From the NCBI GenBank assembly GCA_950054195.1, contig CATLPG010000006.1:1-64000 (forward strand): a stretch of 64,000 bases of DNA. The letters run 5' to 3'. Source of the stretch: an uncultured Saccharospirillaceae bacterium (GTDB taxonomy: Bacteria > Bacteroidota > Bacteroidia > Flavobacteriales_D > CAJJDF01). Below are positions 17,760-25,044 of this stretch, one piece after another. The stretch's first letter is position 1, and each line of letters starts with the position of its first letter. Both the position numbers and the translations under genes were made by a program. The notes beneath the pieces are model-generated. The model was not told where the DNA came from, ran no database searches, and was given only the letters and a program-made list of their open reading frames with translations.

Positions 17760-18695
17760 TTATTTTACAGATAATTTTTTTGTTCCTATTGAACCATTTT
17801 CAAATTGTACTGAAATCAAGTAAACTCCTTTATCCCAAGAGTTAGTTAGCAACCTGTAAACATTACTTCCACCTACTTTTTCTGAATATATCTCATTACC
17901 AATTAGACTAAATACTTTTACAGAAGCTATGTTGTTTTTTCCAATAACTGTGGCTCCATCAGCATTAGTTGGATTAGGAAACAAATTAAAGTTCGCCTCA
18001 GTGTTCTCGTTAATACTTGCTGGATTACAATTACAGTTATGAAAACCTAGTTGATCAAATGTATTAGCAGGTAAAGAATCCCATTCTGTAGCAGGAACAA
18101 AAGAAGTGCCATCTCCTGCTGGTGCAGGTAAAGTGGTTAAACTACCAGATGTAACTGAAGATTTCCTAACTAAGGTGTGATCTTTTGTCCAAGCAATATT
18201 AGCTCCAATCGGCCATCCAAATTTAGGATCACTAGATCCAGTAGCATTGTTTAAAACCTCAGGGTCTTCACCAGGAGTACCTACTGCATCAATTGGTGCT
18301 GAGCCTTTAAAAAGAACCACAGCATCATTTCCATTCCAGAAGAAAGTTCTATTAATATTGTAATCTGGCCCTAAGTATGCATCTGCTTTAACATATAAAC
18401 TATCCCATACAACGTCTCCAGCTGTACTGTCTTTAACAAACACATATACATCTTTTGGCTGAACAGTTCCAGATAATGTTAATGTATAATCTGCGGATGC
18501 AGAAGTACTACCATTAGAATATCTTTTAATAGAGTATGCTGATAAATCTATTGGATTATCAGTTGGATTATAAATCTCTAACGCTCGGTTGTTAGACCAA
18601 CCATCAAGAAATTCTGATATGAACACCTCATTACATTGAGCCAAGAATGCTGTTGAAGATGTTAATGCTAAAATAGAAAGTAGTGTTTTTTTCAT
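17760..18695 (-). CDS. T9SS-secreted lamin-tail-domain protein
   Basis: The 311-residue protein has a signal peptide (MKKTLLSILALTSSTAFLAQ), a lamin tail domain at about 22-165 (EVFISEFLDGWSNNRALEIY, NPTDNPIDLSAYSIKRYSNG, NDAVVLFKG) and a T9SS sorting domain at about 232-311 (FNLFPNPTNADG to KKLSVK). Bacterial lamin tail domains are found in exported proteins, often with nuclease or phosphoesterase partners, and are thought to bind nucleic acid or protein. Here there is no catalytic domain; the nuclease is encoded two genes downstream. It heads the operon and is divergent from a Crp/Fnr regulator, with 156 bases between the starts. A plausible role is a surface adhesin for extracellular DNA; this is inference. 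Confidence 0.85.
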   Translation of the reverse strand: MKKTLLSILALTSSTAFLAQCNEVFISEFLDGWSNNRALEIYNPTDNPIDLSAYSIKRYSNGSTSASADYTLTLSGTVQPKDVYVFVKDSTAGDVVWDSLYVKADAYLGPDYNINRTFFWNGNDAVVLFKGSAPIDAVGTPGEDPEVLNNATGSSDPKFGWPIGANIAWTKDHTLVRKSSVTSGSLTTLPAPAGDGTSFVPATEWDSLPANTFDQLGFHNCNCNPASINENTEANFNLFPNPTNADGATVIGKNNIASVKVFSLIGNEIYSEKVGGSNVYRLLTNSWDKGVYLISVQFENGSIGTKKLSVK

Positions 18696-18728
18696 CGCGC
18701 TTATTTATGTTTTGCTTAAATTATGAAC

Positions 18729-18736
18729 CAAAAGTA
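18729..18736 (-). promoter_or_regulatory. -7 box TACTTTTG of the lamin-tail/receptor/nuclease operon
   Basis: On the minus strand TACTTTTG matches TAnnTTTG exactly, about 34 bases before the start at 18695. The expected -33 TTTG is missing at the right distance, which suits a promoter needing an activator. Confidence 0.45.
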
Positions 18737-18756
18737 TTACAAAAAAATTAATCATG

Positions 18757-18772
18757 TAACCCCCCTAGGTTA
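18757..18772. promoter_or_regulatory. Inverted repeat TAACC-N6-GGTTA upstream of the nuclease operon
   Basis: Perfect 5-base arms flank CCCCTA. The centre lies 32 bases upstream of the centre of the -7 box, about position -40, where class II activators of the Crp family bind. The regulator gene at 18852 is a natural candidate. The same arms and spacing recur at 6718-6733. Confidence 0.4.
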
Positions 18773-18839
18773 ATTTATTATTAATTGGTGTAGTTTTAGT
18801 GATTAACACATCCCTACAACTTAAATAAACTTTTTTTAC

Positions 18840-18847
18840 TATTTTTG
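18840..18847 (+). promoter_or_regulatory. -7-like box TATTTTTG just before the Crp/Fnr gene
   Basis: An exact TAnnTTTG match ends five bases before the ATG at 18852. If used, the transcript would begin at or very near the start codon, i.e. be nearly leaderless. No -33 element is visible, so this is a weak call. Confidence 0.25.
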
Positions 18848-18851
18848 ATAT

Positions 18852-19547
18852 ATGCAATTCTTAAAATCAAATAATTCAAGCTCACACAAATGCTTTTTTA
18901 GTGGGTTAACACGTGAACAGATAGTTTCTCTTGAGCTTGAGGAAATAGACACTACCTACTTACGGGGTGATTTGATTTTTAGAGAAGGTACTTACCCAAA
19001 ATCTCTTTTTGTTGTTTATCGCGGAGCTGTTAAAGTTCATAAATATGGCGACAACGGAAAGGAGCAAATCACTCGATTAGCTCAACCTGGTGATTTGCTT
19101 GGATATAGAGCTCTTTTAGGAAACCAACCATATAAAGCTAACGCCACGGCATTACAGGAAACGAAGGTTTTTAAAATACCGGGCAAAAGTTTTATCAATC
19201 TACTTAAAACAAATGCTGATTTTTCATTTAAGGTGATGGAATTATTATCAGATGATTTAAAGCATGCAGAGGATAAGCTATTAAATATGGCTCAAAAATC
19301 TGTTAGAGAAAAAATTGCTGAAACACTTGTTCTACTTTACGAAAAGTTTGGATTAGACGAATCTAGTGCAATAAACTCGAAGCTTACTCGAAAAGAAATC
19401 GGTGATATAGCTGGAACAACAACAGAATCGACTATTCGAACAATATCTGATTTTAATAAAGAAAATATTGTTCAAATTAATGGAAAGAAGCTCATCGTGA
19501 ATGATATAAATTTGTTAAAAAACGAATTGCATAATAAAATTGCATAG
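18852..19547 (+). CDS. Crp/Fnr-family transcription regulator
   Basis: The 231-residue protein has a cyclic-nucleotide-binding-like beta-barrel at about 25-125 (LRGDLIFREGTYPKSLFVVY, RGAVKVHKYGDNGKEQITRL, PGDLLGYRALLGN), a dimerisation helix and a C-terminal winged helix at about 155-225 (LTRKEIGDIAGTTTESTIRT). There is only one cysteine (C14), so an Fnr-type iron-sulfur cluster is unlikely. The ligand is unknown; many Bacteroidota members lack a defined effector. It is divergent from the lamin-tail/receptor/nuclease operon, and an inverted repeat lies about 40 bases upstream of the inferred start point of that operon, so local control is likely. The VWA gene follows after 39 bases. Confidence 0.9.
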   Translation: MQFLKSNNSSSHKCFFSGLTREQIVSLELEEIDTTYLRGDLIFREGTYPKSLFVVYRGAVKVHKYGDNGKEQITRLAQPGDLLGYRALLGNQPYKANATALQETKVFKIPGKSFINLLKTNADFSFKVMELLSDDLKHAEDKLLNMAQKSVREKIAETLVLLYEKFGLDESSAINSKLTRKEIGDIAGTTTESTIRTISDFNKENIVQINGKKLIVNDINLLKNELHNKIA

Positions 19548-19586
19548 TCTTTGTTCTATTAGTACTACAGATTAGAACAAAACACC

Positions 19587-20918
19587 TTGATTAGACTCCT
19601 ATCAATATCATTATTTATTTCATTTAGCACCTGCTTTGGTCAAGCTGGATTCAAATTTTTAAGCTATGACTTTGGTGAACTATATAAAGGAGACAAACGT
19701 TATGTTGATTTCTCTTATAAAAACACAACGGGCAAAAAGACATTTCTTTTAAGTGTAAAAAACGATAGACGAACAAGAATACTTACCTCCTCCAACACTG
19801 TTCTTCCAGATAGTACTATCATCATTAGAATAAAATACAATCCTCAAAAAAAAGGTAAATTTAACATTACTATTCCTGTATATTTTAGTCACCTAATGGA
19901 ACCTCATTCTTTGGTAATTAAAGGAAACGTGAAGGAGGTTGATAATTCTGATGGATTAGACTGTCCTAGTTTTGAAAACAAAGACATTGAGCAAGAGTTA
20001 AGCACACCAATGATTGTTAAGGTGCTAGATAAGGAAACCTTAGCCCCAATAGATGATGCTGAAATAAAACTGATTTCGAGAGGATTGGTTTTTGAAAAGT
20101 TAAAAACCAATAAAAAAGGGAAAGCTGAAACTAAATTGCGAATTGGCTTATATTATTTTGTTACAGATGCAAGTAATTATAACACCAATGAAGAAGATCA
20201 CATTATAACCAAAAGAAACAATGAAATAACAATTCTTCTAGAAAGAGATAAACGTATAGAAGAAATACAAACAGACACGCTTTTAGTTACTCAAGAAGAT
20301 ATAATTATTGACGACAACATAAACTCGTTAGATACACTAGCCACTAAAAAAGAAACTTATTTTGCACCAAATAACATTGTTTTTTTGCTAGATATTTCAT
20401 CATCCATGAACCAAAAAGGAAAGCTTGATTTACTAAAATCCTCCATGATTGAGTTAGCAAATGAATTGAGAGATGTTGATAAAATTACCCTTGTTGCTTA
20501 CTCTACTTTTTCAAAAGTACTACTCAAAACCACTACTGGCTCAAACAAAGAAGAAATTATAGAAACCATACAAGATTTAAAAGCAAGTGGTATGACTGCC
20601 GGTGGAGAGGGTATGAAGCTTGCCTACCGATTAGCAAAAAAGAACTTCATTAAAGATGGCAATAACCAAGTAATTATGGCGACAGATGGCGACTTTAATA
20701 GGGGAGCTACTAGCATCGATAGATTAGTGAAAAAAAACACATCAAAAGGAATAAAACTAAGTGTACTGGGTATTAAAAATAAAGAGATACATGCGCTAGA
20801 CATGAAAGAAATATCTGCTCTTGGAAATGGTAATTACGTATACATTGATAGCTACAATATTTCTAAAACAGCACTAATTAACGAAATTAGAGAGCAATCA
20901 TTAAGAGAAAAACATTAA
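19587..20918 (+). CDS. Exported VWA-domain protein with DUF1573-like N-terminus
   Basis: The 443-residue protein has a signal peptide (SISLFISFSTCFGQ), a DUF1573/ASH-like beta domain at about 20-110 (KFLSYDFGELYKGDKRYVDF), a short carboxypeptidase-regulatory-like domain at about 135-210 (VKVLDKETLAPIDDAEIKLI) and a von Willebrand A domain at about 262-440. The metal-ion site motif DxSxS is D269-S271-S273 (LLDISSSMNQKG), followed by GMTAGGEG and MATDGDFNRG. The start is TTG at 19587; no ATG precedes the signal peptide. VWA domains bind proteins through a chelated divalent cation, so this is probably a periplasmic or surface adhesion or assembly factor. Its partner is unknown. Confidence 0.82.
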   Translation: MIRLLSISLFISFSTCFGQAGFKFLSYDFGELYKGDKRYVDFSYKNTTGKKTFLLSVKNDRRTRILTSSNTVLPDSTIIIRIKYNPQKKGKFNITIPVYFSHLMEPHSLVIKGNVKEVDNSDGLDCPSFENKDIEQELSTPMIVKVLDKETLAPIDDAEIKLISRGLVFEKLKTNKKGKAETKLRIGLYYFVTDASNYNTNEEDHIITKRNNEITILLERDKRIEEIQTDTLLVTQEDIIIDDNINSLDTLATKKETYFAPNNIVFLLDISSSMNQKGKLDLLKSSMIELANELRDVDKITLVAYSTFSKVLLKTTTGSNKEEIIETIQDLKASGMTAGGEGMKLAYRLAKKNFIKDGNNQVIMATDGDFNRGATSIDRLVKKNTSKGIKLSVLGIKNKEIHALDMKEISALGNGNYVYIDSYNISKTALINEIREQSLREKH

Positions 20919-20940
20919 ATTTGTTGTAAACAAATATTGT

Positions 20941-21402
20941 ATGACGGTTAAATCATTTAAAGAAGAAATAAAAACAAGCTTAAAAGATGATAAAAAACTT
21001 CTGTTTCTTAATATTTTATACACATCCGCTTGGCTAGATCAAATTTACAACCCCATTTTTAAATCAAATGGTTTAACCAACTCTCAATACAATATTCTAC
21101 GTATTCTAAAAGGAAGTTACCCAGAACCTCTTTCAGTCGGAGAAATCAAGGATCGTATCATGTTTAAACAAACTGATATTACAAGAATGATAGATCGTTT
21201 GGTTGAAAAAGAACTTGTAAGCAGAAAATTATGCGAAAACAATAGGCGAAAAATGGATGTTTTAATAACTAGTTCTGGTATTAAGTTGTTAGAAAAAGTT
21301 AACCCTGAAATCGAAAATGCCGAAAAAGAATATCTAACTGATAAAATATCAGAAAAGGAAGCTAAGGAAGTTGGCAAAATACTTGATATAATTAGAAGTT
21401 AA
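20941..21402 (+). CDS. MarR-family transcription regulator
   Basis: The 153-residue protein fits the MarR winged-helix fold: helices at 20-60, recognition region at about 65-95 (LSVGEIKDRIMFKQTDITRM, IDRLVEKELVSRKLCENNRR) and a wing with KMDVLITSSG. Such repressors usually answer to small phenolic compounds or redox signals. It starts 22 bases after the VWA gene and ends three bases before the DUF4271 gene, so it is probably co-transcribed with the hemD block. The target is unknown; MarR genes near heme or envelope genes are often self-regulated. Confidence 0.88.
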   Translation: MTVKSFKEEIKTSLKDDKKLLFLNILYTSAWLDQIYNPIFKSNGLTNSQYNILRILKGSYPEPLSVGEIKDRIMFKQTDITRMIDRLVEKELVSRKLCENNRRKMDVLITSSGIKLLEKVNPEIENAEKEYLTDKISEKEAKEVGKILDIIRS

Positions 21403-21405
21403 TTC

Positions 21406-22008
21406 ATGGGAAAATTTCATTTTTTACCCTCAGGGGACATCCTCACTTCTTTAATATTAGGCTTTAGTGTGTTAGTTCTTGCTACAATAAGATACACCAA
21501 CACATCCTTTTTTTTCGATACAGTTAATCACTTATACCCAATTCTAAAGGTTAAAAAAACAATACAAAAAACTAATAATAAAAGCTATACCTTTTTCTCT
21601 TTACTATTCTTTCTACTTTTTTTTGGAATATTAAACCAAATCAGCAACTCTGGAGTACTAATAAACCTCACCACAGCTATTGTAACAGGGTTTTATTTAT
21701 TAGGTTCTTGGATTGTAGTTAATCAATTTATTCTTAAGTCATCCGATTTAGGACTTTTTTTTAATAAAAAGATAAAAACGCTACACTTTATTACACTACT
21801 GTTATTCATTATACTAACAATCCATGAATACTTGTTTAACAATAGTTTATTAATTATATTATCCATAATTCTTTTTTCACTTGTTTCAATTTATAAAAGT
21901 GTTGATTTGTTGATTAATAGGCTTTCTATATTTCATATAATTTTGTACATTTGCACTCTTGAAATTATTCCACTTCTACTTATAGTAAAGTGGTATTCTA
22001 AACTCTAG
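21406..22008 (+). CDS. DUF4271 integral membrane protein
   Basis: The 200-residue protein is very hydrophobic with about five or six membrane helices (SLILGFSVLVLATIRY, FFSLLFFLLFFGILNQI, LITAIVTGFYLLGSWIV-like region, FITLLLFIILTIHEYLF, LLIILSIILFSLVSIY, ILYICTLEIIPLLLIV). Its length, topology and position directly upstream of hemD match the DUF4271 family of Bacteroidota, whose function is unknown. The gene pair is conserved in Flavobacteriia, which hints at a link to heme or envelope biogenesis. It ends six bases before hemD. Confidence 0.8.
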   Translation: MGKFHFLPSGDILTSLILGFSVLVLATIRYTNTSFFFDTVNHLYPILKVKKTIQKTNNKSYTFFSLLFFLLFFGILNQISNSGVLINLTTAIVTGFYLLGSWIVVNQFILKSSDLGLFFNKKIKTLHFITLLLFIILTIHEYLFNNSLLIILSIILFSLVSIYKSVDLLINRLSIFHIILYICTLEIIPLLLIVKWYSKL

Positions 22009-22014
22009 AGGAAG

Positions 22015-22755
22015 ATGAAAATAAAGAGCATTCTAATTTCCCAGCCTAAGCCAGAAAGTGGCAAATCACCTTATTATGATTTAGCTGAAAAATTAAAACT
22101 ACAGGTAGATTTTAGGCATTTCATTCATGTTGAAGGTATAGATGCTCAGGATTTTCGTCAAGAAAGAATAGAGTTAAGTGACCATACAGCAGTTATTATA
22201 ACTAGTAAAAGCTCTATTGATCATTTTTTTAGAATGGCTAAAGAAATGCGGTTTGAAGTTCCCGATTCAATGAAATACTTCTGCATCAATGAGTCTGTTG
22301 CAAGATACCTTCAGAAATACATTGTGTATAGAAAAAGAAAAATCTTTTTTGGTCAAAAAACAATAGAAGATTTAATGCCTTCTATATTAAAAAATAAAGA
22401 CGAAAAGTTTTTACTTCCAATATCAGCAACTGGAAAAGATCATTATTCGCCAGTACTGGAAGCTAACAAAATTAATTTTACAGTAGCTAAAATATTTAAA
22501 ACAGTTGTTAGTGACTTATCTGATTTGGCTGATGTAAATTATGATATGCTCGTGTTTTTTAGTCCTTCGGGGATTGATTCTCTTCTAGAAAACTTCCCTG
22601 ATTTTAAACAAAATAACACAAAAATAGCTGTATGGGGCACAAAAACAGCAGAAAGAGTTGAAAACGCTGGACTTGAAATAAATGTTCAAGCTCCTATGCC
22701 TAACCTGCCATCAATGGCAATGGCTATCGAAAATTACATTAAAGAAACCAAATAA
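22015..22755 (+). CDS. hemD: Uroporphyrinogen-III synthase
   Basis: The 246-residue protein matches the HEM4 fold: two similar alpha/beta domains joined by a linker (ILISQPKPESGKSPYYDLAE; TAVIITSKSSIDHFF; LPISATGKDHYSPVLEA; MLVFFSPSGIDSLLENF; KIAVWGTKTAERVENAGLEI). It closes linear hydroxymethylbilane to uroporphyrinogen III in heme synthesis, in the cytosol. The family is poorly conserved, but the paired SxxxI-D motifs and the neighbourhood support the call. A purine-rich AGAGGA (22007-22012) overlaps the stop of DUF4271 and sits just before the ATG, one of the few Shine-Dalgarno-like sites in the window. Confidence 0.85.
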   Translation: MKIKSILISQPKPESGKSPYYDLAEKLKLQVDFRHFIHVEGIDAQDFRQERIELSDHTAVIITSKSSIDHFFRMAKEMRFEVPDSMKYFCINESVARYLQKYIVYRKRKIFFGQKTIEDLMPSILKNKDEKFLLPISATGKDHYSPVLEANKINFTVAKIFKTVVSDLSDLADVNYDMLVFFSPSGIDSLLENFPDFKQNNTKIAVWGTKTAERVENAGLEINVQAPMPNLPSMAMAIENYIKETK

Positions 22756-22759
22756 ATAG

Positions 22760-23173
22760 GTGACTGGCACCAAAAATTTCACCTTAAAAAAAGGGGAGCG
22801 ATTACATAGCAAAAAACTTATTGATTTACTTTTTCAAAAAAAAGACCAAGTCAAATTTGTTAGCCATCCTATCATATTAATTGCTAAAAAAATTGATAAG
22901 AATGATAGCTCTAAATTTCCTGTACAAGTTTTATTTTCAGTAAGTAAAAAAAAGATTAAGCGAGCTGTTGACAGAAACCTAATCAAAAGAAGACTGAGAG
23001 AGGGTTATAGGAAAAATAAAAATAACCTATACTCTTTATTAGAGTCAAAAAATCAACAATTTATTATTTCAATCATTTATATTGGCGCAGAACCTGAATC
23101 AACCAAGCATTTAGAAGAAAAAATAATTGTACTTTTAAATCGTTTAATTAATGAAATTGAAAAATCCTCTTAG
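22760..23173 (+). CDS. rnpA: Ribonuclease P protein component
   Basis: The 137-residue basic protein carries the RNase P signature ([18 protein letters not shown] at about 70-88) and the N-terminal [16 protein letters not shown] segment. It helps the RNase P RNA cut the 5' leader from tRNA precursors. The start is GTG at 22760, four bases after hemD. The end overlaps yidD by 23 bases, the usual rnpA-yidD arrangement. The classical rpmH neighbour is not upstream; hemD is there instead, as in other Flavobacteriia. Confidence 0.93.
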   Translation: MTGTKNFTLKKGERLHSKKLIDLLFQKKDQVKFVSHPIILIAKKIDKNDSSKFPVQVLFSVSKKKIKRAVDRNLIKRRLREGYRKNKNNLYSLLESKNQQFIISIIYIGAEPESTKHLEEKIIVLLNRLINEIEKSS

Positions 23174-23378
23174 TTACATATTCATTTTTTTAATTAAGGT
23201 ATATCAACGGGTTATATCCCCTATTATACCAAGTTCATGCAGGTACACGCCTACATGTTCTCAATACGGGGTTGAAGCTTTTAAAAAGCATGGTTTTTTT
23301 AGAGGATTTTGGTTAACTGGAAAACGGGTTTTATCTTGTCACCCATGGGGTGGTAGTGGTTATGACCCGGTTCCATAA
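23151..23378 (+). CDS. yidD: Membrane protein insertion efficiency factor YidD
   Basis: The 75-residue protein shows the whole family signature: an amphipathic N-terminal helix ([19 protein letters not shown]), [19 protein letters not shown] and [17 protein letters not shown]. YidD is a peripheral inner-membrane protein that helps YidC insert membrane proteins. The start overlaps the end of rnpA by 23 bases in another frame. The yidC gene itself is not in the window. Confidence 0.95.
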   Translation: MKLKNPLSYIFIFLIKVYQRVISPIIPSSCRYTPTCSQYGVEAFKKHGFFRGFWLTGKRVLSCHPWGGSGYDPVP

Positions 23379-23394
23379 AACAATTAAATAATAA

Positions 23395-25038
23395 ATGAAA
23401 AAACAACTTATATTTCTTCTGTTATTAACTATTTCGTTCAACGTTAAGTCACAAAACAACGATCAAGAGTATTTCGAAATAGCTAAAAACCTCACTATTT
23501 TTAATGAGGTTTATAAAAATGTTAACATCTATTTTGTAGATGAAACAAACCCCGGAGAATTAATGAAAACAGGTATAGATGCTATGCTAACATCTCTTGA
23601 TCCTTACACCAATTACATCCCAGAGTCAAGAATTGAAGACCAAAGAATTATTCAAACAGGACAATACGGGGGAATAGGTGCACTTATAAAAAAACAAGGT
23701 GACTACATCGTTATATCCGAACCTTATGATAATTTCCCAGCACAAAAAGCAGGGCTAAAAGCTGGAGATAAAATCATAGAAATTGATGGACAATCACTAA
23801 AAGATAAATCTTCATCAGAAGTAAGTGAACTACTTAAAGGAACTGCTGGAACTGACATTAATATTTTAGTAGAACGCTACAACCAAAACCAAAGATTAGA
23901 AAAAAAAGTTACTAGAGAAGTAATAAAAATACCAAGTGTTCCTCATTACGATATGTTAAATGAGTCTACAGGGTATATTAAACTTACCTCTTTCACAAGT
24001 ACTGCCTCTCAAGAAGTAGGAGAAGCGTTTGAAAAGCTTAAAGACAGTAATAATTTGAAAAGCCTGGTGCTTGACCTTAGAGGAAACGGAGGTGGATTAC
24101 TTAATGAAGCTGTTGAAATTGTAAACTTTTTTGTTGAAAAGGGAGTTACTGTAGTTGAAATGAAGGGTAGACTAAAAGAAAATAATCAAGTATATCGAAC
24201 TAAATCTTCTCCAAAAGATACGGATATACCTCTAGTCGTTTTAATTGATGGTGGCTCAGCTTCTGCATCAGAAATTGTATCTGGTGGCTTGCAAGACTTA
24301 GATAGAGCTGTAATTATTGGTCAGCAGTCGTTTGGTAAAGGATTAGTTCAGCAATACAAAAAGATGGACTACAACACCCAAATTAAAGTTACAATTGCAA
24401 AATATTACACACCAAGTGGCAGATGTATCCAACGATTAGATTATTCTGATAGAAATATAAGTGGGGAGGGAAATAGTATCTCCGATTCCTTAATCTCATA
24501 CTTTAAAACAAAAAATGGTAGAAAAGTTAGGGACGGTAGAGGAATTGATCCAGATATTGAAATAGAAGAAAAAAAATACAGTGCTTTAGCTCAGGAGCTT
24601 GTAATTGAAGATTTTATTTTTGATTTTGCTACACAGTTCTATTATGAAAATGATACCATAGATTTACCACAAAACTATGTGTTGAGCGATAAAACATATA
24701 ATGACTTTAAGCAGTTTGTGCTAGATAAAGATTTTGAGTACAAAACATACTCATCAGAAACTATTAACGGTTTAATTGAAACAACTAAAGAGGAAGGCTT
24801 TTATGATGATTTCCAAAAAGAAATAGACCTTTTAAAAGAAAAGTTAGCACCTAATAAGGAAAGAGATTTAAACAAGTTTAAAGAACAAATTAAAGAGTTA
24901 CTAACCAACGAAATTGTTTCTAGGTACTATTATCAAAAAGGAAGAGTAAAGGTTACGCTTAAAAATGATCCTTTCATTCAAGAAAGCTTAAAAATACTCG
25001 GAGATCAGTCTGCTTACGATAAAGAATTAATGCCTTAG
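23395..25038 (+). CDS. S41-family C-terminal processing peptidase
   Basis: The 547-residue protein has a signal peptide, an N-terminal helical segment, a PDZ domain at about 80-170 (GQYGGIGALIKKQGDYIVIS, AGLKAGDKIIEIDGQS) and the S41 protease core. The catalytic dyad is S290 in GGSASASEIVSGG and K315 in SFGKGLVQ, 25 residues apart as in plant D1 protease. A helical C-terminal extension (about 400-547) is rich in charged residues. It cleaves periplasmic proteins near their C-termini, in tail-specific proteolysis and envelope quality control. The position after yidD is typical of Flavobacteriia. It is followed after six bases by the O-antigen-ligase-like gene. Confidence 0.93.
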   Translation: MKKQLIFLLLLTISFNVKSQNNDQEYFEIAKNLTIFNEVYKNVNIYFVDETNPGELMKTGIDAMLTSLDPYTNYIPESRIEDQRIIQTGQYGGIGALIKKQGDYIVISEPYDNFPAQKAGLKAGDKIIEIDGQSLKDKSSSEVSELLKGTAGTDINILVERYNQNQRLEKKVTREVIKIPSVPHYDMLNESTGYIKLTSFTSTASQEVGEAFEKLKDSNNLKSLVLDLRGNGGGLLNEAVEIVNFFVEKGVTVVEMKGRLKENNQVYRTKSSPKDTDIPLVVLIDGGSASASEIVSGGLQDLDRAVIIGQQSFGKGLVQQYKKMDYNTQIKVTIAKYYTPSGRCIQRLDYSDRNISGEGNSISDSLISYFKTKNGRKVRDGRGIDPDIEIEEKKYSALAQELVIEDFIFDFATQFYYENDTIDLPQNYVLSDKTYNDFKQFVLDKDFEYKTYSSETINGLIETTKEEGFYDDFQKEIDLLKEKLAPNKERDLNKFKEQIKELLTNEIVSRYYYQKGRVKVTLKNDPFIQESLKILGDQSAYDKELMP

Positions 25039-25044
25039 TTAACA

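Noticed and set aside
18852-19547. Oxygen-sensing FNR
   Set aside because: Only one cysteine is present, so the 4Fe-4S cluster of FNR cannot form.
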